Shown here piece after piece: positions 12,601 through 25,381 of a DNA stretch of 64,000 bases. The stretch covers positions 16,612,366 through 16,676,365 of the forward strand of contig NC_071343.1 in NCBI RefSeq assembly GCF_027744825.2, given 5' to 3'. Numbering within the stretch: position 1 is the stretch's first letter; every line of letters starts with the position of its first letter. The stretch comes from Synchiropus splendidus. Its lineage: Eukaryota > Chordata > Actinopteri > Syngnathiformes > Callionymidae. Made by a program: the position numbers and the translations under genes. The notes below the pieces were generated by a model. That model was given only the letters and a program-made list of their open reading frames with translations. It was not told the DNA's origin and made no database searches.

Positions 12601-15600
12601 GCAATACATGCTTATTACATGTTTTGAGTGAATATTTTGGGGTTTTCCTGAAACTTCTGTAAATATTTATAGTTTTCCACAAATTCCTCTTGAGTGAGAC
12701 ATACTTTTTGTCAACTTCAGGTAAAAGTACTTAGTAAAACAACATGTTTTTTACACATAATGATGTTGACTTGTTTTTTCACCTGACTGGCGTATTACGC
12801 TCGGATAAAGTTGTGACCTATGTTTCTCAGTAACATGTGGATGGTGAGTTCAGGAGCATCAGAATTTTCTGGACTGTAGAAAATAACCAGGGTTGCAATG
12901 GCAAATGGGGAAAAAAATAACCCTTGTCAAAAAGTGGGAGGGGGGTCGCATGCCCCCTGTCCTTCTCAACACTGACGCCTATATAAAAGTACATTTCTGG
13001 CTGTGAGGATGGGGGATACATAATGTAAAGAAAGCAGTTGGTTATAGCCTAAGAGGAACATAGAGCAGCCTGATAGATAACCTTCCCCCATAGTGGCAAA
13101 GGAATGGAATGTTTGTGAATATGACTATGAAAATCATCCATCAGGTCACATTGTCCAGAGAGCAAAAGAGAAGTAATGAACAAAATAGGGCCTAAAACTG
13201 AGCCAGGCAGTGCACACAAAGTGGGTTTTTAACTGCAGTTGCACACCATGAATATGATACAGTTTGCTCTTCATATACATCAAAAAATACATTACATTTA
13301 CACAGACACAATTTCTGTGCTGTGGCTGTTTTTTTTTTTCTTCTTCTTTTTTTCCCCAAAAAACAAATAAAAAAAAAATCAACAATTTGGGTTGACTCCT
13401 AAATTTCATAAAAACAATTTGAATCTCAGTTGAGTTTCTTTCATAAGAGGCTACACCTCGCGTTCCTCCTTTAAAGGTGGAGTCCTCCTTCACTGATGGA
13501 GACTGATATTGGAGTCACTCTTCACTACTTGTTGACAAAAACATCAGTGTGGCCGCTGCATGTGGGAGGGGTTGCCGAGTGAGTGAGGTCTCTCCAGAAG
13601 TGAAGAGGTGCCCGGTGCGTGTCCAGCTCTGAATGTGCGCTTCTGTGCAGTTTGGCTGTGACAAAGTCATAAACCAAGTAACGCTCTGTCCCAGACTCGC
13701 CTCATCCCTGTCCCAGCTCCAGCCCACAACAGGACATCAAACCCTGAAGTGTGCGCTCCAGCCTCGGAGGTGTGGAGAGCACCTCCCCTGTGACACTCTA
13801 CCACGGTACTAACGGGACACGTCTGCATACAGAGGCTGCGTTATACGCAATAACAAAGCGCCTCATGGGTCAGCTGATCGGTCCGCGCACGTTATGTTTT
13901 TTCCGGCTTTTTTCGGGGGCGTTCGAGATCTGGATTTTCGTTCAAAATCAGAAGCAAAAAAATCTCGAAATGTTTGAATTCCGGGACATTCGAAAACCGA
14001 GGTACCACTGTAGTTGTTTTTGAAATACACAGGAATAGACAAGAGAACTACATCAGTGTTATTTGCTGTGTGTGACTAGTCCGGCACCAGGTCCGATGCC
14101 TTGACTTCAACCACCATGAGAGAAGACACTGTTCGACCTCAACATTGTTCAAGCAAAAACAAAGGGACTCCAGAATATAGTCGATTATTTTAATTAGAGG
14201 TATTATACAGCAAAAAGTGTGAATATAATGTGCCTTCAGGGCAGGATTTTTATAGCTGGCTCATTCGTACTCTCATCTGATTTTTAAATGAATCCCACAT
14301 GTGGTACATTATTCTAGAAGCAGTTTTCGTCTCACCATGTCCATTTTTGCCTTCATCAGCTCTCCCCCATCGATGAATACAAATGATTTGACTCCAGTCC
14401 AAAACAAGCACAAATCACGTCTAATAAAGACGTTAAGCACCTTCACGTGTTTCTAGTAAAACTGCATGTGGAAAGAGTCTAATTTTCATTTGAGGTGTCA
14501 AATTGCTGTCATTTCCTGGGTACGCAGGTCCCCAGAGGGATCGTCTGCAACGACCGCCATCCCAGATGTGGCAGGCTCTGCCTTGTCACCCAGCTGTCAC
14601 ACAACCCTGTTTTGCCATCAACGGGAGTCGCAGATGACCACAACCGCTGTGGCAACACGACTTGCCAAAAATACTTGAAGCTTCATGAAACTGAGCCATT
14701 GTTAGCACACAGCAGGTGGCGCTGTTGGTTTACAAAACTGTGGTTCTTGTAACAGAAATCAAAACCACATATCATGAAGCTTCGCCAGCTCATCACTAAC
14801 TTGCAGGTCCTGAAGAAGGGTGTTGCTACTTGTAAGGCTTTTTTGAAGCCGTGTCTTGACTTTAAAAGCCTAGTAGATGACACTGTCTGCTCAAAACTGT
14901 TTATCTTTGAACAACGAAGGCTGGGTTCAGTGTTGCATGTTGACTTTAGGTTTTCAATCGAACCATATGTTCCGCCTTCCGCGACATATCCTGAGTCTGT
15001 GGGCAACGCGCCACATAAATGAAAGAGGGAGGTTGGGAAGCCATGGGATGCAGCTTTGTTCGTTCAACATGTAACAACGTGTCGATAGACATTTAAAGCC
15101 CCTGAAATGGCCATGCGTTTCAGTCACAGTGACTTCTGAACAGTGGGTGTGATGCTCCTCACACACTCGCGCAATCCACATCGCCTGCCTGGAACGTTGC
15201 ATTTTTTTGACGCCAAAGAGCTCAGACGAGTGAGTGCTACCTAGTGGGTGCTGAAAAGGAGCACACTGTTTCAAGAAGCCCACCACTGGTGACCAAAGGA
15301 GAACATTTCAAATGCACTAAATATGAATACATGATGGATTTTAACACTTTAAGTTGGTGTGAAGAGAATAAAAAGTCCCTCTTGTCTCAATGATTATGTG
15401 TGCGCTTTACTGCGAACACATGCATTGAGCGAGAACAGCAAGAACTTGAAATGAGAAGTCATGTTAGCTGAGGCCCATGCATGGATTGGACACGCTTCCG
15501 CTGCAGGAGCAAGGGATCACTCACATATCAGCCTGACTGGAGAACAAACTTTGAAACAAATCCTGTTTGTGAAACGTTAGAGCTGGATTTACTCCAGAGA

Positions 15601-17353
15601 TACTCCAGACCATAGCTTCTGTGTGCCCGAGCTCTCCAGGAGAAGTGAGGGAAGTGAGACAGCGAATGTCTGAGCTCACATGATCCATGTGGAGTCAGAC
15701 AAGACATGTGCCAGGCATCCCCTGTGGAAGCATGGGGCAACTTGAGGGCAGGTTTAAGTAATGAGATGTCACCTTTCGTTCCTCATAAAAGGAATGCAAC
15801 ACTGATGAAAAACCAGAGCAGCTTAAAAGCAGATGAACAAAAAAGGCACGCAGCTATATTCTTTTAAAATTACAGACCTTCCAGCTTTAATCTTGTATTT
15901 TCCCACATAAGCAGACAAGGAAATGTGTACTCACATCAGGATCTATGGAATTTTAGACATATTCTAACACATATTCACACATTAACTATATATATATATA
16001 TATACAGAAGTAGGAGGAAGACTTGCTTTGGCAAATACTGATGGGCAAAACTGAAAGAAGAAGATAAAAAACAACACGACGCATTTTGTTGTTTGTGAAG
16101 CAGAAATTCAGGAAGAAATTCAGCATTTTTTTTCCCAGGAACTTTTACATTTTTTAATAGTCTCTAACAATATTAAGCAGGATGTAATCGACCCTTCAAC
16201 ACACATCCACTTTCCCATCTTTCATCCAAATTCCCATCAATCTGAAATAACATGGGATCGTTCTTTGAAGACTCCAGATCAATATTTAACGTATAAGATA
16301 CGATAGAACAAATTTTCCTGCATGATTCATATCAACATTCATTTGAGGAGATATGCCTGTTGGTGGACGTTTACTTAGCAATGCACTGATTTTGAGTCAA
16401 CTAAACTGTGTTAAGACTCCTGTCGGCCATGTAAAATGGCATGATGGGCTGGACTTGGCCCTTGAGCCATGAGTTTGACACCTTTCTTTCAACGCCACAG
16501 GCTTGAACACATCTAAATCCTGCATGTCGGGCAAATCAGATACTTCAATAAAACAGTTTCACAACAAGCTTCAGGCGGTGGTGACAGTCACATGGTGAAT
16601 CCAAACTTTCTCAACCTGAGTAACTCCATTTCAAATGTATGGCACCTCTGAAGTGTTGTCACCAGGGGCTAAGGGATCTCATTATTCAGAGGAGCTGCCT
16701 TCACATTCTGACTGGGAGCCTCAGACTTTTGTGCGTCAAAGCAGGTCATCGAATGTGTCTGCGAGGCTCAGACACCAGTGTTCGACACCATCTATATTTG
16801 TTTGACTTGTTTTGGAAATAAATATAAATATTTTCAACAGTAGGGAAGAAGTGTAAGCAATGTATTGGCTTTAATCTTATTATAGTACTGACGACAGAGA
16901 GTACAAAATAAAGCAATATGAAACAGTGAAATATGACAGATGTAATAGAGCGATGTGGGATGGCAGGATGATCCTTAACTTTTGCAATAATGACAACCCC
17001 TGATGTAGTACTCGCATCAATAATTAAAACCCAGGAAGACTAAAAATACATCTCGTGTTATATAAAAAAAAAGAAAAGGTCTGCCCTCCACTGCTGCCTC
17101 CCAGCTCCGCAGGCAGGGATGTAAAGAGGTACAAGTTTAGAAATGACTTACCTTCCCCCTCCACGCCGTCCGCGATCTTGAGCTCATGGCCATTGTGGAG
17201 CCCCTCAGGCTGGCTGGGGCTCTTCACCGGGTGATGGTGGTTGTTGGTGACGCCGTCCTGGGCGCACTGGCCGTTGCGCAAGGCGGCCGTGTAGGGATCC
17301 ACGATAGTCATCTCCGGGACGGAGTCTGACTCTTGGGTGGCGGAGTCAGTCAT
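9684..17353 (-). CDS. TMEM163: TMEM163 zinc transporter, coding exons 1-2 (3' part outside window)
   Basis: TMEM163 is a cation-diffusion-facilitator-like membrane protein that exports zinc and sits in synaptic vesicle, lysosomal and plasma membranes (family knowledge). Exon 1 is 17152-17353: the ATG is at 17353 and the donor reads GAAG|GTAAGT. It encodes 67 residues starting MTDSATQESDSVPEM, a hydrophilic cytosolic tail with a His run (NNHHHP). Exon 2 is 9684-9803, with acceptor TTTCATCACAG and donor TTCA|GTAAG. The split Gly codon joins the exons in phase to give GLLESSMRLKPHEAQNYRKK, a near-perfect match to the vertebrate TMEM163 juxtamembrane motif. It is followed by the start of the first membrane helix (ALWASWLSIVVTLILAVAAF). 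The N-terminal tail looks unlike the mammalian one, while exon 2 is strongly conserved. The gene is divergent with ACMSD. Intron 1 is 7.3 kb. The rest of the protein is off the left edge. Confidence 0.93.
13545..14010 (+). mobile_element. TIR transposon fragment A (right end preserved)
   Basis: It ends at its right with CGAGGTACCACTG followed by TA, a terminal repeat seen in many vertebrate DNA transposons. The body (for example CTCCAGCCCACAACAGGACA, GGTCAGCTGATCGGTCCGCG) is closely similar, in reverse orientation, to 62490-63060. The left end is missing: homology stops near 13545. It lies in TMEM163 intron 1. Confidence 0.75.
14677..14799 (+). mobile_element. hAT-type miniature element, decayed copy 2
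   Basis: The arms GAAGCTTCATGAAACTGAG and ATCATGAAGCTTCGCCAGCT flank a CAGGTGGCGCTG box. Only the core of each inverted repeat is recognisable. It is in TMEM163 intron 1. Confidence 0.5.
15986..16005. repeat. (TA)n microsatellite
   Basis: A short TA run of about 20 bp in TMEM163 intron 1. Confidence 0.9.
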
Positions 17354-17720
17354 TATTGAGGATCAGGAGTTGAGGCGGAGCAAGAGAAAGAGAGGATGGT
17401 CAATAAAAAAGTGCGGCAGCCATCTAGCGACTTCGGTATATAGGAGCGTCTGATTGCGCAAGAGAGGAGGGGGTTAGAGATGCGACGAGGTAAGTGGTCG
17501 GTTCCCTTCCATCGGCGGAGACCAGCTGCCTTCGTGCGGTCCGTAGTTCTGGATTGGGCGAATCAGAGTTGTGAAACCTGACAGGAGGCTCACTCTCAGA
17601 CAGTAGGTGGGTGCTCGGGGTCAGCGGTGGGGAAGATGCGAGAGCTGCGGGTCTGACTGAGCTCCCTTCCTCCTCTTCCTCATCCCGCTTACGCCCTCTC
17701 TCCAATCTGAGACTGGCATA
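17354..17720 (-). promoter_or_regulatory. TMEM163: TMEM163 5' leader and proximal promoter, GC-rich
   Basis: The 370 bp upstream of the TMEM163 ATG is clearly richer in G, C and CpG than the surrounding intronic DNA, as expected for the leader and CpG-type promoter of a vertebrate brain gene. No TATA box is evident. A 93-codon open frame inside it (17424-17705) begins with a TTG codon and not ATG, so I treat it as leader sequence. The transcription start is inferred, not seen. Confidence 0.5.
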
Positions 17721-17895
17721 CGTCCCGCCTCCAGAGAGAGTTGTTTGAGTAAACTTTGAATTTAGATTTTTTTTTTTTTTTTTTTACCAAGGAATTGATA
17801 ACAATAGTAAGAACACATTTTCACTCCAAAATAGTTACCTAGTGAGTGCGTTGAATGTTGATGTTGAAGTCAGTTGTCCACCATTCGTGTTGATG

Positions 17896-18056
17896 TGTAG
17901 GTGAGGCTTCATGAAACAGTGTCCTTATTTTCAGAGTTCAGAAGGTGGCGTTCTGGGTCTGATGATGTGAGTTTTCATTGTTGTTTGAAATAATTGCCAT
18001 CTAGTGGGCTTGGGAAATTAGGTCAATGTTTCATGAATCCTTGCCAGACCATTGCT
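17896..18056 (+). mobile_element. hAT-type miniature element, copy 3
   Basis: The left arm GTGAGGCTTCATGAAACAG with the AGAAGGTGGCG box and the CATCTAGTGGGCT box with right arm GTTTCATGAATCCTTGCC mark the family. It lies between TMEM163 and ACMSD, upstream of both. Confidence 0.75.
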
Positions 18057-19480
18057 AAGTTAAGGTCAATTTTATTGAAACAGCACGTTTCCACACCATA
18101 TAATTAACGGCAAAACATCACTAAAATAAGAACATTAAGAAAATAATCTAAACATAAAAACACAATAAATAAAAACAATAAAACTGGTGCTCAGATCCTA
18201 TTAAAAGCCAAAGAGGTGTTCAGCCTGGATTTAAAGTCTTCATGCTCCGACATCTGGAGGGACACTGTTATACAGTTGGGGTCCAGCTACAGAAAATGCT
18301 CTGTCCTGACTAGGCAAAAATGTTTCACTGGAGTCTAGTGTCTCCCCTCCTATGTGACATGGAGGGGGTTGTTGGAAACCATGTGGCGGTGGGTCAGTCA
18401 TGAGCTCCAAGGATGGAAATTGCACTTTACTGTATGTGACTACACGCTTCAGTTATGGCGCCAACAAAAGTATCAGGTGGTCTGTCTACCAAGTCGTGTT
18501 AATTTTTCAATTATGTCATATTCTTTTGCCAAAGTTAATTCTTAGTCTCAGACACATTTAGTCGTTTACATTTTTGTTAGTCTTGTTTCAGTCAACTGAA
18601 ATCCACAATTTAGTCTAGCTGTAGTCAAACGAAAAATTCAATGTATTTTTGTGAAGTTTTAGTCAAAACATTTTTGTCCGGAATAATAAGCATCTTGAAT
18701 AAACTGAATGAGTGAATCCCCCCCCCCCGACCAGGAACATGTTCATCATTTCATCTTTAATAAAGGGATCATTATTTCAAAGACGTTTGGAAGGCAAAAC
18801 TAACTTCAGTTGAGGCTTGATCAAGACGTCCTCCTCTATATGTGTGTGAATATAAATGCAGTCATTTTAAAGTTGTGCTTCTGCGTAGGTACCCTGTGTG
18901 GTGCAGGAGCCACCTCCTCTATACGGTCAATACGGACACATAATTTTCTTCAGGCAGAATATGAACTATACATGTATGTATGTACATGTATATACATATA
19001 CTATGATGCTGCTGCTTCACAGAATGCTCTCCAACCAGTGGTCATAATTAAAGTCCATCTAAAATCCTGCTAGGTCCCATCTAAACTTTCGATCTGAATT
19101 TGAATTTAGCTCAAACTACAAGGATAAACAAACTCTATTGTCACTTTTTTTCTTTATAGCATGGAGCATTCGGAGCATGGCTCTACTCCACTTGGTATAA
19201 AGCAGAAGCAGAAGCTACGCTCAGAGCTGGACACCATAGTATATGGCATGTGACTGATGACCAAGCGGGTACATGTGTCTGAGTCATGATCACAGATTAG
19301 CTGCTGTTTCTCTCATGACAAGTTTGTAACGTAATGTCTTATGAGGAGAGCTGCTGATAGGCCTTCAAGTCAAGTGGGTTGAACTTCTGTGAATTGTCTG
19401 AAAGTGTGGAGAACAGAGCGGAAAAACAGACTACGGTAGGTATGATGACACAGTCATTTTTATTTGTATCACTGAAGTCA

Positions 19481-19736
<256 letters not shown>

Positions 19737-20018
19737 CAGATTACCTCCACAGAGTGCAAGTAAAATATCAAATAAATAAAATATAATAGCATAAATAGGC
19801 ATTAACACGTGAGGAATATGGCTCATGTTTTTTTTTTCCTGCCTGGCCCTGCCTTCCACTATTCCCCACTTTGGGTAATGATTGACAGAAGTCGGCCTGA
19901 GGTAGCAGTCATTCACCTGTCGGTCACCGTGAGACTGGACGGATACGTTTTTACTTTCAGTTCAGGAAATTAAATCTTGTTTTCACACGGGGATATTGGA
20001 CTGTAAATCCCCACGAGG

Positions 20019-23000
20019 ATGAAGATCGACATTCACAACCACATTCTGCCAAAGGAGTGGCCAGATCTGAAACAGGTAAGCAGCAACAATCGCCTGAGAG
20101 TTCTGCACGTCGAGTACAACAAGACCTCAACACAGTGTGTCTTTACAGCTTGTTCAGCTGAGATTCAAAAGAACATTTCTTTCTGTGAATTGTTCAGAAG
20201 TCACTCTCTGTCCCCCATGATTCATTTGAGTACAAACTTTCAGACTCTGTGCCGAGTCTTTTTTCCTGCTGTTGATTCAGCAGGTAATGATTGGTCACAC
20301 TCAGTAATAACTGCTTGGCAGTGAGAGCAGACTTCACTGCTCTCACTTGTAGATGTTATCAAATCAAAGCCTGAATGTGGTCACACTGACCTGCACTGCC
20401 TCAACAGTTTAAGGAGTTATTCAGTACCAGTGTTGAGTGATTTTTGCATCACCCAGCACCAGTTTCAGCTGCTCTCCACTTCAACAAAGCTGTTTTTAAG
20501 TGTGCACTTTCTGTGGTTGATGCAATTGTGTAGGGGAAGCTGATGAAGTCTGCTTCTGGTTTCACCAGTACAGAGATACATCGCAGGCCGTGTAAGACGG
20601 ACATTGGATTCACTGCAAATTTCTATCCTAAATCTGATATAAATCCGAATAACACAGGCCCCTCAGTCCAGATAACTGTAAACTGTAAACAAAAGAAGGA
20701 AAGTGTTTTTGTTGTATCTTCATCATCGACAACTGTGTGTTTCAGAGGTATGGATATGACGGCTTCGTCCAGCTCCAGGATCACTGTAAGGTGCGTCACA
20801 GGGATTTTAGTGTCACCGGTTTCATCATGGTTTGAGTAAAAGGCAAAGTTTTGATCATATGAACAATCTGGAAAATTAATGACAAGAGGGTGGAAGTTCA
20901 AGGTGTATGTTTCTAGCTAACTCTATATGTTGCCAACGTGTAACTAAGACATGTTTCTACGGGAAAGTCCTCAAGGAGCAATGGAGGCGGTCAATAGGCT
21001 CTTTGAATCTGAGCAGCTATAGGGGGCCACATACAGAGCGATAAACTGTTTTTGTGTTAATTCGGTTCCTTCCCAACCAACAATGGTATAACGCTGAATA
21101 TCCTATGTGTGTCGTGGGAGCTCCCAACTAGAACTCTCACATGGAACGAAATGTAAGCAAAGCTTGAGTTTGGACATGCTTTGAATTGATGGCAGTAAAA
21201 GCAAAATTCAAAATCCTTGTGTGTGGCCAGCGCAATATAGAAATGATGACTTTTTTAAAAGCTTGTGTTACTTATATACAACGCAGGGAGAGGCTAAAAT
21301 GATGAAGGATGGCAAGCTTTTTCGAGTTGTCCAAGAAAACTGCTGGGATGCAAATGCACGCATCAGAGACATGGATGAGCATGGTAAGACTCTTCTGTTT
21401 TTACTGTAGCATGTGCAGAACTTTCCTGTGTGGAGTCTGTATGTTCTGATGGGTATGTTTATCATCCATAAACATACATTCGTAGGTGTGAGCGTATGCT
21501 GTCTGCCTCCTGCACCTGGCAATCTCCAAGTGTTCAAGCGAGGTGAACAACAGCCCTGATAATAAAAAATATTGGGGAGCTACCGCCCCTGCTGGGAAGT
21601 ACAAAGTAAAAGCATAGGATGTTAGAAGGGGGTTCTCGAGGAGAGTGGCAACCAGCTGTAGCATTGTAGCCGGACGTTGCAGTTTCAGTGCTGCAGTGAC
21701 AAAGCAGGAGGCGAGAGGGCCAAAGGAGCAAACACTGAGAGGAAACAAAGTGCTTAAGAAACTTCACGAAACAGCGGGCTCATTTTCAGAGCTCAGAAGG
21801 TGGTGCTTTTGATTTAAAAGTGATGTAAAGGTTCACTGGTAGGATTGTTCAAAGCCAAAGATTTTAGATCGTACAGTGCCATCTAGTCGGCTCGGAAAAT
21901 GAGGACACTGTTTCATGAAGCCTCACCAACCCATCACTGGAGGCAAATATGGAGAGTATATGAGAAGAAACTAACTGTGAAAAGCGAGTCAAAGCGAGCT
22001 GGAAAATAACAGGGAGGCGGCAGTGATGGCAAACTAGAACACTGACCTATAGAGTATAGAAACTGTTACTCCTGTTTGATCATTTGACGTTTAAGAACTT
22101 TTTAGTCCCATCCACTTTTGGCTCTATACCTCTGGAACTGAAACTGCAGCACTGAAAACGCTGTGGTCCTGCCATCATGAATTTGCCTTCCTATAGTGTG
22201 TATGGAGCAGTAACATCTCCCGCTACAAATGAAGATTAAACATAATTTTAAAACGAAAATACATTTTAAAAGCTGCCAGAAAACGTTCCACTGAATGTCA
22301 ACCAGGATTTGAGGCCACGTTAGCTAGTTCTTTGGCGTGTTCTCTACGCATTAAGCGTCCAGATAGCATGACAAGCAGAGTAAAAGCACAAGATGTTTAC
22401 ACTTCCTGGATATAACTGTATATTGTGACGAAAGATGGTCACAACAGCGTCAGCGATAATAATTACATTAGATTCAATGTATTTTATTAGCAATTGCTGG
22501 GAGTACAATGTCCTGAATTTACGGACACGCTGTGCCATTATGCTCTCTGGACACGAGTAACCACATCTTAAATGCTTCATTATAGACGCTTTCAAACAAA
22601 ACGGCATGACAATCCAACTTAGAATCGCACTCCAAGAGTCCGTTTGTTTGACCACAAGCCGTCTACTTGCAATGGTGACGCGTGACATTGCTCGCTGTCG
22701 CCCCCTTCAGGAGCATCGTGGTTACTGCACAAGCGAGTGCCACACGGGCAAGTGTTTTAGGATCAACCTGTTGAGAACCAATGATCTTTGTCTTTTGAGT
22801 TGAGGCTCAAGTGACGAACTGACAATGCGCCTCTATCCTCACAGGTGTGACGGTTCAAGCCCTCTCCACTGTTCCTGTCATGTTCAGCTACTGGGTACAG
22901 TCAGTCTTGCTCACGCTCACAAGTCAATGATGAAAAAATATGTTTTAAGCAATTTCAGTAAGATATATTATTTCTTGTGGCAAAGTCACTCAGATATCTT

Positions 23001-24936
23001 AAGTTATTTTTGCATATCATTGAGGAACCAAAAGTGTATTTGAAGAATAAGAGTTTGAATGTTATTATGACCAGTGTGTGCAGAACATGCACATTAATTT
23101 CTTGGGAAAACTTTTTAGAAAGTTGGTGGGAAAACATGGTAACATAAGACAACTATTCAACTTAAGTAAGATAATTTTTAAAAAATGACAATAAATTAGG
23201 AAATAATTTTCTTTCATTTTTTTGGGTTTCATCCGCACAATAACTCTTGAACCTCTTATCTTGATTTCAGGCTAAACCTCACGACACTCTAGATCTCTGC
23301 AACTTCTTAAACAATGATTTGGCCCAGACAGTTCGCAGCCACCCGAAGAGGTTTGTGGGACTGGGTACTCTGCCCATGCAGGCTCCTGACCTGGCCGTGC
23401 TGGAGATGAAGCGCTGCATTCAGGAACTGGGCTTTCCTGGAGTGCAGATCGGCTCACACATAAACAACTGGGACCTCAATGCCCCTGAACTCCTGCCTTT
23501 TTATGCTGTGAGAATCCAACTTGCAAATTTTCTGGAGGAGTCGCTGTGATTAATGGCTTAGGGCAGCAGCACCGACACAACTCTGGTTAGAATGAGTGTA
23601 ATAAGGCTTGTGTTGAGAGTCAGTTTTCCCTGCAGGCGGCTGAGGAGCTGGGATGCTCCATATTTGTCCACCCCTGGGACATGCAGACAGACGGGAGGAT
23701 GGCCAAGTACTGGCTGCCATGGCTGGTTGGTCAGTCTGAAAAGAACATATTCATTAAATGCTGACGTGTATCTCCCTTTCAAAAGAGCACTGCATTCATC
23801 ACAACACTAACAAGAGCGACATTTTTTTTTTCCTTCCATCCAAGTGCTACTTTTTCTACCCTAAATTAAGCTCTGACTGACTCCTACTGAAACCCCACTC
23901 CAATTTCAGCTTATTAGTTTAGCATATACAAACACACAACTCAGTTTTAGACTGATCCCACACCATTTTTTAAAACATATTTATTTTACACTAATCCCAA
24001 ATGCTATTCAAATGCTATTTTTTATTATTCTGCTTAGACCTACACGCTAACATGAATCCGTTTCTTCTTAAAGGCATGCCGTCAGAGACCACCATGGCTA
24101 TTTGCTCCATGATATTTGGAGGAATCTTTGAGAGGTTTCCGAAACTAAAAGTCTGCTTTGCACATGGAGGTAAAAAGAGAACGTTTTGCAGCTTCAGCTG
24201 TTCCATTTTTAAGTGGTACTACTCGTGCTACTCCAGTATTTTATATTTCTATTATATTTCTGTATATTGGATGTATATTGGATTGTTGTGAACAGGCCTT
24301 GACTTTGACATGCCTGTTTTGCACCGCAGAGTGGTAAAGTCAGTGTTTTCACGCTTCTTTTTCCAGGCGGAGCTTTCCCATTCACCATCGGTCGAATAGA
24401 ACACGGCCACAGAGTTCGTCCTGACCTCTGTGCTGTGGACAACGAGGTCAGCCCTCGTAAATACCTGGGCTCTTTCTACACCGACTCCCTAGTCCACGAT
24501 CCTGCTGCCCTCAATCTGCTTGTTGATGTTATTGGAAAAGTGAGATGCTTTTTTTTCTTCTTCAACACATTTATATTGCTGTCTGGGTTCATTTCAATAG
24601 AAGTGAGTGGCAGGTGTAACAGGTTTTGCAGACAGAGGCTGAAAAGAATTGCTGCAGCACAGCCGTTCAAATGAATTCTCTCTTAAGGACCATGTGATGT
24701 TGGGGTCCGACTACCCGTTCCCTCTGGGGGAGCTGCAGCCTGGCTCACTGATAGAGTCAATGCTGGAATTCGATGACTCATTGAAGGTAGCAACATCTGT
24801 TTATTTATAAAGAATGACGCTCTTTCTTCATCTTCAGCTTTTTAATCACTTAAAACAAATTATTGTGTTGCAGGACAAATTACTGTCTGGAAATGCTTTG
24901 GACTTTTTAGGTCTAAAGAGAGAACAATTTGAGTAA
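20019..24936 (+). CDS. ACMSD: ACMSD, 2-amino-3-carboxymuconate-6-semialdehyde decarboxylase, complete
   Basis: ACMSD is a cytosolic zinc decarboxylase of the amidohydrolase superfamily. It removes CO2 from 2-amino-3-carboxymuconate semialdehyde in the kynurenine pathway and so diverts tryptophan carbon away from quinolinate and NAD synthesis. Exons: 20019-20075, 20746-20790, 21287-21383, 22845-22894, 23271-23507, 23636-23729, 24074-24169, 24367-24539, 24688-24786, 24874-24936. All have GT-AG borders and compatible phases, and they sum to 1011 nt, that is 336 residues, the usual vertebrate length. Conserved residues: His6 and His8 (MKIDIHNH), Lys41 and Arg47, His174 (FVHPWDM), Trp191, catalytic His224 (FAHGGGAF) and Asp291 (GSDYPFPLG). 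The ATG lies in GAGGATGAAG and gives the conserved start. Exon 4 (50 nt) is easily missed. Intron 3 holds a hAT-type miniature element. The gene lies 445 bp upstream of CCNT2. I see no defect, so an active enzyme is expected. Confidence 0.97.
21758..21938 (+). mobile_element. hAT-type miniature element, copy 4
   Basis: It is located in ACMSD intron 3. The left arm ACTTCACGAAACAGCG with AGAAGGTGGTGC, then GCCATCTAGTCGGCTC and GAGGACACTGTTTCATGAAG with CCTCACCAACCCATCACT, gives a well-preserved right end. Confidence 0.8.
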
Positions 24937-24994
24937 GACTGACGGAGTCTTGAATGATTTCATGTGCACAGTTGAAAGATGTGATACCAATAAT

Positions 24995-25000
24995 AATAAA
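24995..25000 (+). terminator. ACMSD: ACMSD polyadenylation signal AATAAA
   Basis: A canonical AATAAA lies 59 bp after the ACMSD stop codon (24934-24936), just before a long TA microsatellite. It is the first canonical signal after the stop and would give a very short 3' UTR. Confidence 0.6.
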
Positions 25001-25037
25001 AGAAATATTTTGACGTAAAACTGTGTTGACAATTTGC

Positions 25038-25143
<106 letters not shown>

Positions 25144-25342
25144 CAACTGTGTCATTATAAGACAAACTCTGAAAACTCTGAAAAACTCCCCTTGTTTAAT
25201 TTAAAACTCTAATTGTAATCTTAAACACGACTGACGTACAACAAAAAAGGTGTCAGCAGAAAAGACCTCCTGAGCAGTAGATGGCGCTATGGTCCTGCTC
25301 GAGCCGTCGGAGAGCTAATAAATAATAACAAAAATAGCTCGG

Positions 25343-25350
25343 TGACGTCA
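25343..25350. promoter_or_regulatory. CCNT2: CRE-type palindrome TGACGTCA in the CCNT2 promoter
   Basis: A perfect 8-bp cAMP-response-element palindrome lies 32 bp upstream of the CCNT2 ATG in a short GC-rich segment (about 25260-25400) without a TATA box. Such CREs near start sites commonly bind CREB/ATF proteins in TATA-less housekeeping promoters. Function here is inferred from position and the exact match only. Confidence 0.5.
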
Positions 25351-25381
25351 CTGCCGCTTTCTCGATGATCGTCGGAGAGCA

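Larger units (their letters stand above)
9804..17151 (-). other. TMEM163: TMEM163 intron 1 with mobile-element relics
   Basis: This is the 7.3-kb intron between TMEM163 exons 1 and 2. It contains the partial TIR element at 13545-14010, a decayed hAT-type miniature element at about 14677-14799, a TA microsatellite at 15986-16005, and several A- or T-rich runs (for example 13331-13377). At 15107-15131 it holds a 25-bp segment repeated, with 2 mismatches, at 603-627. I see no additional gene in it. Confidence 0.7.

Noticed and set aside
17424..17705. 93-codon minus-strand open frame upstream of the TMEM163 ATG
   Set aside because: It starts with TTG, has no recognisable domain and lies in the GC-rich leader, where open frames arise by composition.
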